From assembly GCA_900541905.1 (NCBI GenBank), contig UQLQ01000019.1:1-35855 (forward strand): a stretch of DNA of 35,855 nucleotides. The letters run 5' to 3'. Position 1 is the first letter of the stretch. Each line of letters begins with the position of its first letter. Position numbers and translations under genes: made by a program. The stretch is from an uncultured Oscillospiraceae bacterium. Its GTDB lineage: Bacteria > Bacillota > Clostridia > Oscillospirales > Acutalibacteraceae. The notes beneath the pieces are model-generated. The model did no database searches and was not told where the DNA came from. It saw only the letters and a program-made list of their open reading frames with translations. Shown here one piece after another: positions 8,250 to 15,679 of the stretch.

Positions 8250-9698
8250 TTATAATTCTATTCCCTCTCTATTTTTCAGTATCTTTTGATCTTCTTTCAT
8301 TAACTTATTTGTCCTTTGCATTATCACATCCAAAATATCTTCCATCGGTCCTGAATCCTGCTTTAAATAATCCTCATATATAGTTTCTAATGGATATTCT
8401 AATTTTAATAAAACAGATGCTTGTTCCTCTGAAAAATTATCCGTGTCAATTGCATATAATATATCTTCTTTAGATATGTACTCATAAGAATGGTCAAGAA
8501 CTGTTTTAGCATCTTGCTTAAGCAACCAATCCTTTAATTCTTTTTGTTCTCTGCAAGCTTTTAAATATAATTGTTTCTTAACATCTACATCCATATCAGT
8601 TTTTAAAATTCTTTCAGATGGAGTTATTTGTGTATCAGCCGTAAAATCAGTAAGCGCTTGATAAAAATTTTCTATGGATATTTTATGATCCTGCCAAGTT
8701 CCTTTGGTATGATTAATGCCGTTAAGTAATTTAATCCCCACACCGCCTTGCTGTTTCCACTCGACCAGATTTTTTGTATAGTCGTCGATTAAAATATCTG
8801 TTTCTTTGATACCTCCTATAATATAATCAGCTTTCTGTTTTCCGCAGGGACAAAAAATACGGTGGTCAGACTGTATTTCAGGTAAATATCGGTCCAACCA
8901 CTCGTTTTTTTCCTGCAAAGCAAAAGGATTATCCGTTAAATATGCAGACAGTATGTAAATGTCTTTATCTGGATTTTCTTTGATATACTGTTTCATTCCT
9001 TCAATTACAGTTGTCATTGGCTCTAAATTTGCAAAGTAACCTTTTGCATACAGTTCTTCTTCGCTCTGTACATGATTAAACTTTGCCAATACTCCGTCCA
9101 TATCTATAAAGATGCGTTCTTTATTAATGGTCTGTTCAGATATGGGGATTTTTTCTAATGTTTGACTTCTAGCTGTGTCAATTGTCTGAGCAATATCTGC
9201 AATATGATTTCTGTCAAAACACTGAAAGGGAATTTTGTTCTCATAAAGCATAGAAGCAATCTCCGCGTCTTTTTCTATGCTTTCCTCTAAATTATGAATC
9301 CGACCTTCAGATTCAAAACCAACAGAAAAGTCACGTTCGATTAAAATGTTAAAGTTGTTATATTCATTATATTGTTTTAACACATTTTGAGTATAACTAT
9401 CAGATTTATTCTTTAGATATATAGCATTTAAAGGTAACGGAGCATCTGTCACAGCAATATCCACACCTTGCAACGTCAAATCAAGCCTTGACTTTTGTTC
9501 ATGAAATATTTCTCGTTGATTTTGAATTGAGCCATCCAGCTTACTAAAGTTTTTCATGTAGACTAACTCTTTGGCATATTCAGAAACGTAATCAGCATTG
9601 ATTCCTCTTTTTTTCAATTCTGCTACTAACTGTAATGCTGCTGTTGATTTTCCTGCTCCCGGACCTCCATATAAATTTACAACTGTTTTATTTTTCAT
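8250..9698 (-). CDS. P-loop kinase / HAD 5'-nucleotidase / DUF3848 fusion
   Basis: A 482-residue three-part protein. Residues 1-185 form a P-loop domain with Walker A GGPGAGKST near 11-19 and a DAPLPLNAIYL segment, similar to NadR/AAA_28-type kinases. Residues 195-350 form a HAD phosphatase resembling the 5'(3')-deoxyribonucleotidase (NT5C) type. All four HAD motifs are visible: DMDGVLAKF near 198, ILSAYL near 248, the lysine in CGKQKADYI, and ILIDDYTKN near 306. The C-terminal 95 residues match my memory of DUF3848 (EQKELKDWLLKQ, YEYISKEDIL, LEYPLETIYEDYLKQ). Kinase plus phosphatase in one chain recalls polynucleotide kinase-phosphatases or a nucleotide-salvage switch; the substrate is unknown. 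It sits 35 bp ahead of the giant helicase gene, probably in the same operon. Confidence 0.7.
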   Translation of the reverse strand: MKNKTVVNLYGGPGAGKSTAALQLVAELKKRGINADYVSEYAKELVYMKNFSKLDGSIQNQREIFHEQKSRLDLTLQGVDIAVTDAPLPLNAIYLKNKSDSYTQNVLKQYNEYNNFNILIERDFSVGFESEGRIHNLEESIEKDAEIASMLYENKIPFQCFDRNHIADIAQTIDTARSQTLEKIPISEQTINKERIFIDMDGVLAKFNHVQSEEELYAKGYFANLEPMTTVIEGMKQYIKENPDKDIYILSAYLTDNPFALQEKNEWLDRYLPEIQSDHRIFCPCGKQKADYIIGGIKETDILIDDYTKNLVEWKQQGGVGIKLLNGINHTKGTWQDHKISIENFYQALTDFTADTQITPSERILKTDMDVDVKKQLYLKACREQKELKDWLLKQDAKTVLDHSYEYISKEDILYAIDTDNFSEEQASVLLKLEYPLETIYEDYLKQDSGPMEDILDVIMQRTNKLMKEDQKILKNREGIEL

Positions 9699-9711
9699 GA
9701 TATTCCTCTCC

Positions 9712-10014
9712 TTAACTTCCTATCATTTCAGTTGTTTGTTCAGCTGCTAAGTGAAATATTGCCAATAACGCCTCTCTGGCTTCAGGAAATATCAACGCTG
9801 TTAATCCAATTGCAGCTAAACATAAAATAACAACTGTGACTATAAACTTAATCAATCTGATAAATGTATTAACTGAAAACTTTGCCATGTTGCTTTTTTC
9901 TACAACAACTACATTTTCATCTTCAATTTTATGTTTTTCTTTTAATTCCTTTTGAGCAGCTCTGTGAGCTTCTTTTTCTTTAAATTCTTCTACCAATGCT
10001 TTATACTTTGCCAT
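9712..10014 (-). CDS. small single-span membrane protein
   Basis: About 100 residues from the ATG at 10014, which lies 8-9 bases after AAAGGTGGG. An upstream ATG in frame lacks a good ribosome binding site and would overlap the previous gene more. The N-terminal half is charged and probably helical (KALVEEFKEKEAHRAAQ). A hydrophobic span (FIVTVVILCLAAIGLTALIF) lies near residues 58-77, followed by a short tail. It overlaps the end of the ribbon-helix-helix gene by 14 bp, which suggests translational coupling within the parA-like operon. No family recognised; it could anchor the partition proteins to the membrane, but this is a guess. Confidence 0.6.
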   Translation of the reverse strand: MAKYKALVEEFKEKEAHRAAQKELKEKHKIEDENVVVVEKSNMAKFSVNTFIRLIKFIVTVVILCLAAIGLTALIFPEAREALLAIFHLAAEQTTEMIGS

Positions 10015-10393
10015 TCTTTGTGTCCCACCTTTCCATTTCTTCCATTGCATCGTCCAATTCCATAACGGTTATCATTGAACGATATATAAAATCATTCATT
10101 GATTCTTCTGTCTTTTTTGTATGTTCTTTTATACGCTGTTTTTCTCCTTTTTCAAATCTTACCCGAATCCTTCTTTTTGTCTCTTTTGGTACTTTCTGAG
10201 GAATCACTATCGTTTTATCTAATTCCATAGTAGTTTCTATGGCCCGTTTGCAAAATTCATTTACATCTTCTCCTCTCTTATCGGCATGTTGCTGAATTTG
10301 TTTTCTTATATTTTCTTCAGCAAACACTAAAAATGAATCTTTTGTCTCTTTTCTCTGTTCTTCTCTTTTTTTATAGATACTTTCTTTTTCCAT
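10001..10393 (-). CDS. double ribbon-helix-helix-like DNA-binding protein, possible ParB partner
   Basis: A 130-residue, highly charged protein with two copies of a CopG-like unit: SFLVFAEENIRKQIQQHADK with FCKRAIETTMELD (about residues 20-60), and RIRVRFEKGEKQRIKEHTKK with FIYRSMITVMELDD (about 75-117). Each has a short strand followed by two helices, and both end in T[MV]MELD, so they arose by internal duplication. The start ATG overlaps the stop of the upstream ParA-like gene (TAATG). ParA followed by a small ribbon-helix-helix protein is the usual layout of type Ib partition modules, so a centromere-binding role is the best inference. No matching centromere repeat is seen close by. Confidence 0.6.
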   Translation of the reverse strand: MEKESIYKKREEQRKETKDSFLVFAEENIRKQIQQHADKRGEDVNEFCKRAIETTMELDKTIVIPQKVPKETKRRIRVRFEKGEKQRIKEHTKKTEESMNDFIYRSMITVMELDDAMEEMERWDTKNGKV

Positions 10394-11490
10394 TATGCCC
10401 GACCTTTCTTTCTTCCAAAAATTCTGCGCCTTTCTGTTTTTTGTTCTATTTCTTTTAGATTCTCGTCAAACAATTTGTTATATATTTTGATTGACGGAGA
10501 GGAAAAGAAAAAGGCATCCGGAGTATATTCAGCAAAATATACTCTGTCCGCCCTGTCACACATATTTTCCATTGTATCTTGTTTATCCTGTTCGGGGACA
10601 AACGAAAAAATGTAGTCTATATCACTATGATAAAATTCCTGTATTACATTGCCCATAGCTTCCAGTTCTACAGGACTTGTTCCGCAAACAATCAGTTTTT
10701 TTGACTTTTCCAAAAAACTGGCACGTATCCGTTGATCCAATTCGGTTACTACGCCGTAATCATAAATATAATAATCATATTTTCCTTCTTTTAATATTGT
10801 TTCAATATCTTCTTTGTGAAATAATGCAATATTAGAATACATTAAGTAATTTTCTTTTTCCTGTATATCCGTATAATACTTTTTTAACGCATTTAAAAAA
10901 CCGGTATTATTAAACTCGATATAACAGGCTTTTTTTCCGCAGCTTTGAAAATATTTCACTATTTGCAAACATTGTGTAGTTGTTCCAATCCTAGACAAAC
11001 TACCAACTACTGCAATCGTTTTTCTATTTTTATGTTCCGTCTGAGGAAATTTATGATATGGTATTGTCTCTGAATCTATTTCCACAGGTTCCTGTTCAAT
11101 TTCTTTGTCTTGCTTGGTTTTAGGATTTAATATTTGCGCCAATTCATCTTTTATATCACCCAGTTCTGTAGCAAACAGAAAATCGGTTATCCCTATTTTG
11201 TGACAATCATTAATTAAAGATGAGGTCGGCAAGTATCCTTGTGCCATTACAATAATTCTACTATTAGATGCCGTTTCCTTAATACGAGAAATTACTGATA
11301 CAATATCATAGCTGGAATAAACCAATTGGCTGACATTGATAATAATATACTCTGCCTTTTCCTTTAAACTTTTTATAAGTATATCATCTAAATTTGATAC
11401 GATTCCCGTATACTTCACAGTTTGATTATAGCTTTTCGCAACTTCTTCAATAAAATATCCTGTTTCTATTTCGCCAATATATATAATCAC
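10393..11490 (-). CDS. ParA/CpaE-like ATPase-fold protein with degenerate P-loop
   Basis: A 365-residue protein. The first 120 residues look like a receiver-type alpha/beta domain (YIIINVSQLV, SRIIVMAQGY), as in CpaE. The second part has the MinD/ParA fold: KTIAVVGSLSRIGTTTQCLQ near residues 157-176, followed by a YIYDYG strand near 241-246 and LIVCGTSPVELEAM near 268-281. In true ParA the first loop reads KGGxGKTT. Here it is GSLSRIGTTTQ, so both the signature lysine and the Walker A lysine are missing and ATP hydrolysis is doubtful. It starts with GTG 7 bases after AGGAGG and is followed without a gap by a double ribbon-helix-helix gene. Partition is the likely role; positioning of the transfer machine is an alternative. 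Confidence 0.6.
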   Translation of the reverse strand: MIIYIGEIETGYFIEEVAKSYNQTVKYTGIVSNLDDILIKSLKEKAEYIIINVSQLVYSSYDIVSVISRIKETASNSRIIVMAQGYLPTSSLINDCHKIGITDFLFATELGDIKDELAQILNPKTKQDKEIEQEPVEIDSETIPYHKFPQTEHKNRKTIAVVGSLSRIGTTTQCLQIVKYFQSCGKKACYIEFNNTGFLNALKKYYTDIQEKENYLMYSNIALFHKEDIETILKEGKYDYYIYDYGVVTELDQRIRASFLEKSKKLIVCGTSPVELEAMGNVIQEFYHSDIDYIFSFVPEQDKQDTMENMCDRADRVYFAEYTPDAFFFSSPSIKIYNKLFDENLKEIEQKTERRRIFGRKKGRA

Positions 11491-11502
11491 TTAAATTCCT
11501 CC

Positions 11503-12516
11503 TTAGCGCTCTATCTTCTGAATCACTGATTTTTTCTTTTCCAGCTCTTTTTCTGAAATTAAAACATCATTCCAATCATAGCCTTGTACAGAAGGATAAT
11601 AAGGAATGATTTCTCCTTTAAAACCCTGTTCATTTAAAGTAGTTATTGCTTTGTTGATTGCTTTTAATCCACCAAAATCGTTATCAAATGCTAATATAAC
11701 TTTATCAAATTTATTATTTTTGACATGATGAAATAAAGTTTCTATTTTTTCTACACCGCATAAAAACAAATGATTATATTCATCCATAGATTTTCCCTTT
11801 CTTTCCAATATAGTGCATAAAGATAATCCTGAAATAAAAGATTCATAAGCAAATAGTATACTGGAATGGTTATCTATATACGCTCCATATGTATAGTCAT
11901 TTGCCTTTGTTTCAAGAAAAAAACGTTTATCCGGATTTGTTCCCCTAAGAGCATACATTACAGGCTTATTTTCCTGATTATAACCTACAAAAACACAATT
12001 TTTCCTTTTATCCTGATAAATCATTTTCCTATCTATCATGGAAGATACAATAGAGGGAGAAAGGCCTCTTGTCTGTAGTAAATACTTATATACCTCAAAT
12101 TCATTATCATCTCTTTGAGGCAAGATTAAAGAGAGCTTTGGTTCAGGTTTATCTTCTTTTTCAACTTTGTTTGGGGGTATGTTGTCATAATAAACATGTC
12201 CTTGAATCATTTCTGTCAATATAGTTAGCGCCTCATGTTTACTGATTGGCTGTGATACATATCCTCTGCCAAAATAATTGTGGAAATGCATTGAAAAATC
12301 AATAATACTGCCGCGAACATCAGAAAGAGAATTTCTCCAAAAACAATTTTTATTCGGATCAATTCTAACACTATCATGCTCTTTTAACGAAAAGTAAGTT
12401 CCACATGAAGTTACTGTATATCCTCTTTGCCTTGCATAGTCAGTAATACGAATTTCATTTTTTATCCTGTTAATTAATTGCTCATTTTCAGCTTTTGATA
12501 TGAACTTCTGATTCAT
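11503..12516 (-). CDS. TOPRIM domain primase-like protein (DUF3991/Toprim type)
   Basis: About 337 residues from the ATG at 12516, which follows AGGAGG closely. A longer frame to 12558 would read through a palindromic repeat and is rejected. The N-terminal part (IKNEIRITDYARQRGY, SIIDFSMHFHNY) matches the domain that precedes TOPRIM in mobile-element primases. The TOPRIM core is seen as ILFAYESFISGLSL (conserved Glu near residue 221) and VILAFDNDFGGLKAINK (DxD near 278). DnaG-type CHC2 zinc ligands are not evident. The protein probably primes replication of the transferred single strand or supports element replication. It lies between the relaxase and the ParA-like gene and ends 12 bp before the latter. 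Confidence 0.75.
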   Translation of the reverse strand: MNQKFISKAENEQLINRIKNEIRITDYARQRGYTVTSCGTYFSLKEHDSVRIDPNKNCFWRNSLSDVRGSIIDFSMHFHNYFGRGYVSQPISKHEALTILTEMIQGHVYYDNIPPNKVEKEDKPEPKLSLILPQRDDNEFEVYKYLLQTRGLSPSIVSSMIDRKMIYQDKRKNCVFVGYNQENKPVMYALRGTNPDKRFFLETKANDYTYGAYIDNHSSILFAYESFISGLSLCTILERKGKSMDEYNHLFLCGVEKIETLFHHVKNNKFDKVILAFDNDFGGLKAINKAITTLNEQGFKGEIIPYYPSVQGYDWNDVLISEKELEKKKSVIQKIER

Positions 12517-12541
12517 TTTACTCCTCCTGATATAAATAAAA

Positions 12542-12572
12542 ACAACTTCCGGCCACACTGGCCGAAAGTTGT
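12542..12572. repeat. palindromic repeat R1 (relaxase/primase junction)
   Basis: Core 12544-12570: AACTTCCGGCC, CACACT-type centre, GGCCGAAAGTT. In the mRNA sense the one arm difference is a G-U pair. It lies two bases past the relaxase stop codon and is followed on the minus strand by a U-rich tract, so this copy could act as a terminator. Confidence 0.85.
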
Positions 12573-12573
12573 C

Positions 12574-13800
12574 TTATCTTTCTAATTGTTCTATTTCTTT
12601 TTGCTTTAATTCTTCATATGCTCTCAAATTTTTATTATGACGATAAATCTCGTCATTTAATGTTTTATGAAGCGCTGCTGTTAATTTTCCGATACCATAT
12701 TTCTTCCGATAATGTGAAAAAGAACGGTTTCCGTTGATAGAATTGCTTTTTAGATGCCTATAATATTCAGTGCGTACTTCCTTATCATATTTCTTTATAT
12801 CGGATAATATTGCATTTCCCAAACGAGTATATAAATCTTTCATTTTGTTATCTGTATATTGATATTCTCTCTTTTCTCCGATACCATATGCCTCACGGTA
12901 TACCGTCTCTTTTTCTTCCAGTCGAGTTTTTAATTCTTCTAACTCCTCTGTATGATACCTATTTAAATATTCTTTAGAAATCTCATCTATGAATGGTTTT
13001 AAATGTTCTATTTCTTTAGAATTGTAAAACCAAACCTTTCTGTTTTCCGGTAACGATTCGTATAGTCTCTCTATTTTCTTTGCAAACTTTTTATCAGATA
13101 AAATGTATCGTTGTTTCTTTTTATCTAAAATATTTTTTCTTAGAATCTCGTTTATTTTTATATTATCCTGACTTTGATTCAAAATATTATTCACTACTGA
13201 TGATTTCATATAGTCTATGGAAGATTGCTTAAATTTCCCCCTATATTGATATGTTCCGTTATAATATACTTTTTGTCTTGTGGGAATTGGTTCTACCATG
13301 GCAATATGAACATGCACATTGTCTGTATTATAATGAATCGAAGCACACCACTTACTTGTGTTGCTTATATTTTCACATTTAGTCAATCGTTTGATTGCAT
13401 CTCTTGTCAACTCTCGAATTTTAGTTTCATCTAAGACTTTATTTTCACTATCATATAATCCATTCTTCTCCAACCATCTGTTGTCAAAAGAAAGTACCGT
13501 TTGCCACATAACACTTCCATTATTTTGTGCTGTTTTGAATACATTTCTTAACTGGCTTTTTTGTTCCGGAACCAAATAATCATCTGTTTCCGTAAAAAGT
13601 TCACTTGACTTTTCAGGGTTTCCCATATATGCTTGATAATTTTCATAAGCATTGCTTTTTTCAAAAGCATTAAAGTCGTTGTAGTGTGAATTTCTTTTAC
13701 TTGCTTCTCTATCAATATAATTAATATATCCTTGAAACTTATCGCTTGTTGCTGCCACAAATTTTGTAACACACACTACACCTGCTTTTATTTGCCCCAT
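12574..13800 (-). CDS. relaxase, MobP2/MobL type
   Basis: About 408 residues from the ATG at 13800, which follows AAGGAG by 11 bases; the longer frame to 13866 would translate palindrome R2 and is rejected. Relaxases nick one strand at oriT and lead it into the recipient. The N-terminus VVCVTKFVAATSDKFQGY with YIDRE (about residues 6-30) is the usual opening of MobL proteins. The metal-binding motif is seen as SIHYNTDNVHVHIAMVEP (three histidines) near 139-157. The C-terminal half is lysine-rich and helical. Several tyrosines in the N-terminal part could be catalytic; which one cannot be assigned by eye. The gene follows an unusual 160-bp leader with alternative hairpins and two palindromes. 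It is close to the oriT-like region at 16545-16812 and to two ribbon-helix-helix genes, probable relaxosome partners. Confidence 0.85.
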   Translation of the reverse strand: MGQIKAGVVCVTKFVAATSDKFQGYINYIDREASKRNSHYNDFNAFEKSNAYENYQAYMGNPEKSSELFTETDDYLVPEQKSQLRNVFKTAQNNGSVMWQTVLSFDNRWLEKNGLYDSENKVLDETKIRELTRDAIKRLTKCENISNTSKWCASIHYNTDNVHVHIAMVEPIPTRQKVYYNGTYQYRGKFKQSSIDYMKSSVVNNILNQSQDNIKINEILRKNILDKKKQRYILSDKKFAKKIERLYESLPENRKVWFYNSKEIEHLKPFIDEISKEYLNRYHTEELEELKTRLEEKETVYREAYGIGEKREYQYTDNKMKDLYTRLGNAILSDIKKYDKEVRTEYYRHLKSNSINGNRSFSHYRKKYGIGKLTAALHKTLNDEIYRHNKNLRAYEELKQKEIEQLER

Positions 13801-13820
13801 GATCTCCATCTCTCCTTCCC

Positions 13821-13849
13821 GAACTTCCGGCCATGGTGGCCGGAAGTTC
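13821..13849. repeat. palindromic repeat R2 (before relaxase)
   Basis: Core 13822-13848 with perfect arms AACTTCCGGCC / GGCCGGAAGTT. It ends four bases before the relaxase ribosome binding site (13817-13812). Confidence 0.9.
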
Positions 13850-13930
13850 TCCAGCTTCTGAGTCAAATCTATTACTAAAAATGATAGACTTGATTCAGAA
13901 GCTGAACAAAAACACTCAGCTTCTTTTCAC

Positions 13931-13967
13931 AATTTAACTTTCGGCCACTATGGCCGAAAGTTAAATT
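13931..13967. repeat. palindromic repeat R3 with 17-bp perfect arms
   Basis: Core 13936-13962. The arms read AACTTTCGGCC / GGCCGAAAGTT: both sides changed together relative to the consensus (C-G to T-A), a compensatory substitution. Arms extend to 17 bp (13931-13947 and 13951-13967). The stop codon of the SpoVG-like gene (13961-13963) lies inside it. Confidence 0.9.
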
Positions 13968-14749
13968 TCTATCCCCTCATCGGCTCGTGTAGGATATTTT
14001 TCAGATAACATATTCATTTCTTCCAATTCATTTTCTTGTTGAGATTCTCTTACCGTTTTTGATTCCTTTTCTTCAATGCGCACATTATCCTTCACAATTT
14101 CTTTTTCCGGTATAACTTCTTTTAACTTCTGTTGGAACTCAATCAAAGTCAATTTTGAAGCAGCTTCTTTATATGCGTTAATCATAGAACCATAAACTAG
14201 ACTTTCACTTTTTTGTACCGGTTCAAAAAAACTATGATATGCTTTTTCCCCTTCTGCATTGGTATAAGAATATCCCGGCATACTTGCCCAAAGATTACCA
14301 TTCACATTCTCACGAATCGAAATACTGTTAAAATACATCACGTCAGGGATTCTAACTTGTGCAAATCCCTTTATATTGTCTTTATCATAAGGGGTAATTT
14401 TGACTTCAAAATTAGATCTTCCTGCTTCCGGACAAAATTTCTGATATGCTTCTTCTGTTTTAGAAAATGTACTTAACACGGCATAATTGAAATCAGGGCG
14501 AAATTCTTTACCCGGAAAACATACTTGTTGAAATTTTCCTTCTTTATTTTTTACAGACGGCATAGAAACAAACGGTCCATGTTCGCCTTGCACAATCTGA
14601 ATATTTTTAATAAACATTAAATCGCCTATTTTGACTGTGGCGTATCCCATTAAACTGGGATTTCTTTCAGAATGTGCCGGTTTTGTCATAACTTCTAATT
14701 TTATTTTTCTCTTTTGTTGTTCCAATGTTGTATTATTTTTTTCATTCAT
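13961..14749 (-). CDS. double SpoVG-like domain protein
   Basis: A 262-residue protein with two copies of a SpoVG-like fold. The first (about residues 18-75) reads KLEVMTKPAHSERNPSLMGY, ATVKIGDLMFIKNIQIVQG, GPFVSMPSV. The second (about 115-175) reads FEVKITPYDKDNIKGFAQVR, DVMYFNSISI, LWASMPGYSY. SpoVG proteins are small site-specific nucleic-acid-binding regulators; tandem forms are common on conjugative elements, where their role is unsettled. The C-terminal 60 residues are charged and probably disordered. AGGAGG lies 8 bases before the ATG. The gene is flanked by palindromes R4 (upstream) and R3 (overlapping its stop). The first bases around its start resemble those of the giant helicase gene (AGGAGGAAATAAA, ATGAATGAAAA), which may reflect shared ancestry of the two start regions. 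Confidence 0.65.
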   Translation of the reverse strand: MNEKNNTTLEQQKRKIKLEVMTKPAHSERNPSLMGYATVKIGDLMFIKNIQIVQGEHGPFVSMPSVKNKEGKFQQVCFPGKEFRPDFNYAVLSTFSKTEEAYQKFCPEAGRSNFEVKITPYDKDNIKGFAQVRIPDVMYFNSISIRENVNGNLWASMPGYSYTNAEGEKAYHSFFEPVQKSESLVYGSMINAYKEAASKLTLIEFQQKLKEVIPEKEIVKDNVRIEEKESKTVRESQQENELEEMNMLSEKYPTRADEGIEI

Positions 14750-14782
14750 GTTTATTTCCTCCTAACAACCTTTTACACAAGA

Positions 14783-14815
14783 ATTAACTTCCGGCCATGG
14801 TGGCCGGAAGTTAAT
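14783..14815. repeat. palindromic repeat R4
   Basis: Core 14786-14812 with perfect 11-bp consensus arms, extending to 15 bp. It stands between the ribbon-helix-helix gene (stop at 14830) and the SpoVG-like gene. Confidence 0.9.
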
Positions 14816-14829
14816 AAGTACAGAAATGT

Positions 14830-15252
14830 TTAATATAAAAGCTTTTCTTCTTTTGTTTTTTTCTTTTTAGAATTAGATATTTGGATTTCACGATAATTTT
14901 TAATTCTTTCTTCTACTGCATTTTTACTATCTTCGTAAGCTCCACTCGGGACGGCATCAGTTAAATAAGCATCTTCCAGTCCCCTGTTAATGCATAGCGT
15001 ATTCAGCATTTCCAAAATAATCTGCACATTTTTGTCTGCAAATCGACTGGATAGACGAATCCCTGTGAGTATATCTTTGAATCTAGCTTCAATTTCATCT
15101 GCAATATTATTGATTAATTCCGTGTCTTTTGGCTTATTTTTATGTTCAAAAATAATTTGTTCTAATGCTGCTGTTTGAGAACCAAGGTGATTTTTTTCTT
15201 TTATTTCCAAAATATACTCAATAGATTCCGAAGATAATCGAAATGGCTTCAT
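14830..15252 (-). CDS. ribbon-helix-helix-like protein, possible relaxosome accessory factor
   Basis: From the first ATG (15252) the protein has 140 residues. The N-terminus MKPFRLSSESIEYILEIKEK followed by SQTAALEQIIFEH has the strand-helix-helix pattern of MobC/CopG-type DNA-binding proteins. The rest is helical and ends in a lysine-rich tail (NSKKKKTKEEKLLY). The start is uncertain. A near-perfect ribosome binding site, GGGAGGTGAT (15280-15271), lies 22 bases before this ATG, too far. In frame at 7 bases is only an ATT (15267); the next alternative is a TTG at 15285, upstream of that site. Proteins of this kind bend oriT DNA and help the relaxase. It sits between palindromes R5 and R4. Confidence 0.6.
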   Translation of the reverse strand: MKPFRLSSESIEYILEIKEKNHLGSQTAALEQIIFEHKNKPKDTELINNIADEIEARFKDILTGIRLSSRFADKNVQIILEMLNTLCINRGLEDAYLTDAVPSGAYEDSKNAVEERIKNYREIQISNSKKKKTKEEKLLY

Positions 15253-15288
15253 AGTTTTGACTTCAATATCATCACCTCCCTTCAAGCT

Positions 15289-15315
15289 AACTTTCGGCCA
15301 TGGTGGCCGGAAGTT
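15289..15315. repeat. palindromic repeat R5
   Basis: Arms AACTTTCGGCC / GGCCGGAAGTT, centre ATGGT. It is the only copy whose arm difference gives a C-A mismatch in the mRNA sense. The stop codon of the upstream gene (15314-15316) overlaps its edge. Confidence 0.9.
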
Positions 15316-15580
15316 AATTATGTTTTGAATTTTCTGTTACTCTGTTTAGAGCCTCTGTATTCTTTTCTATAACTACCATTAATTTTTTTACCAAAGAAGC
15401 ATATTTTTCATCCAGTAGTTGCAGCTCAGGCATTATGGTAAAAGATTCTATCAGAGACTTTAAAAGTTGATTCCTTGACATTTTCCGTTTTGCAGCTTCT
15501 TCATCTAACTGCTGGATTACTTTTAAAGAAATTCCCCTGATTCTGATTTCATTACCGGCTATATTATCATCTCCTGACAA
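15314..15580 (-). CDS. small ribbon-helix-helix protein
   Basis: An 88-residue frame: IRIRGISLKVIQQLDEEAAK near residues 12-31 and SRNQLLKSLIESF near 35-47 form a typical strand-helix-helix, followed by a helical tail (LVKKLMVVIEKNTEALNRV). Such proteins act as autorepressors, or bind oriT next to the relaxase. The only standard start with the full domain is a TTG at 15580, which has no ribosome binding site ahead. A good site (AGGAG, 15575-15571) lies inside the frame, and 8 bases after it is an in-frame ATA (15562), not a usual initiator. This mirrors the next gene (14830-15252). The gene begins right behind the terminator hairpin 15585-15624. Confidence 0.6.
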   Translation of the reverse strand: MSGDDNIAGNEIRIRGISLKVIQQLDEEAAKRKMSRNQLLKSLIESFTIMPELQLLDEKYASLVKKLMVVIEKNTEALNRVTENSKHN

Positions 15581-15624
15581 TTAAAAAAGAACACTTAACT
15601 TCTTACTATGTTAAGTGTTCTTTT
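15581..15624 (-). terminator. intrinsic terminator after the Fic gene
   Basis: Perfect 15-bp arms, AAAAGAACACTTAAC at 15585-15599 and its complement at 15610-15624, with a 10-nt loop. On the minus strand it is followed by a run of six T. It separates the Fic gene from the small ribbon-helix-helix gene, whose start lies directly in its tail. Confidence 0.8.
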
Positions 15625-15652
15625 CTGTTTATTATTTTATTTTCATTCTCTT

Positions 15653-15679
15653 AACTTCCGGCCATGGTGGCCGAAAGTT
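15653..15679. repeat. palindromic repeat R6
   Basis: Arms AACTTCCGGCC / GGCCGAAAGTT, centre ATGGT; pairing in the mRNA sense is kept by one G-U pair. It directly abuts the stop of the Fic gene (15678-15680). Confidence 0.9.

Larger units (their letters stand above)
13801..13967 (-). promoter_or_regulatory. relaxase leader with mutually exclusive hairpins
   Basis: In the mRNA sense the order is palindrome R3, segment A (13924-13916), segment B (13905-13895), segment C (13861-13852), palindrome R2, then the ribosome binding site. B is complementary to both A (9 bp) and C (10 bp), so only one hairpin can form at a time. This is the arrangement expected of an attenuator or a switch controlling relaxase synthesis. 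No clear U-run follows either hairpin, so the mechanism is open. Confidence 0.5.

Noticed and set aside
13801..13866. N-terminal extension of the relaxase through palindrome R2
   Set aside because: The extension only translates the repeat, and the ribosome binding site lies downstream of it, matching the ATG at 13800.
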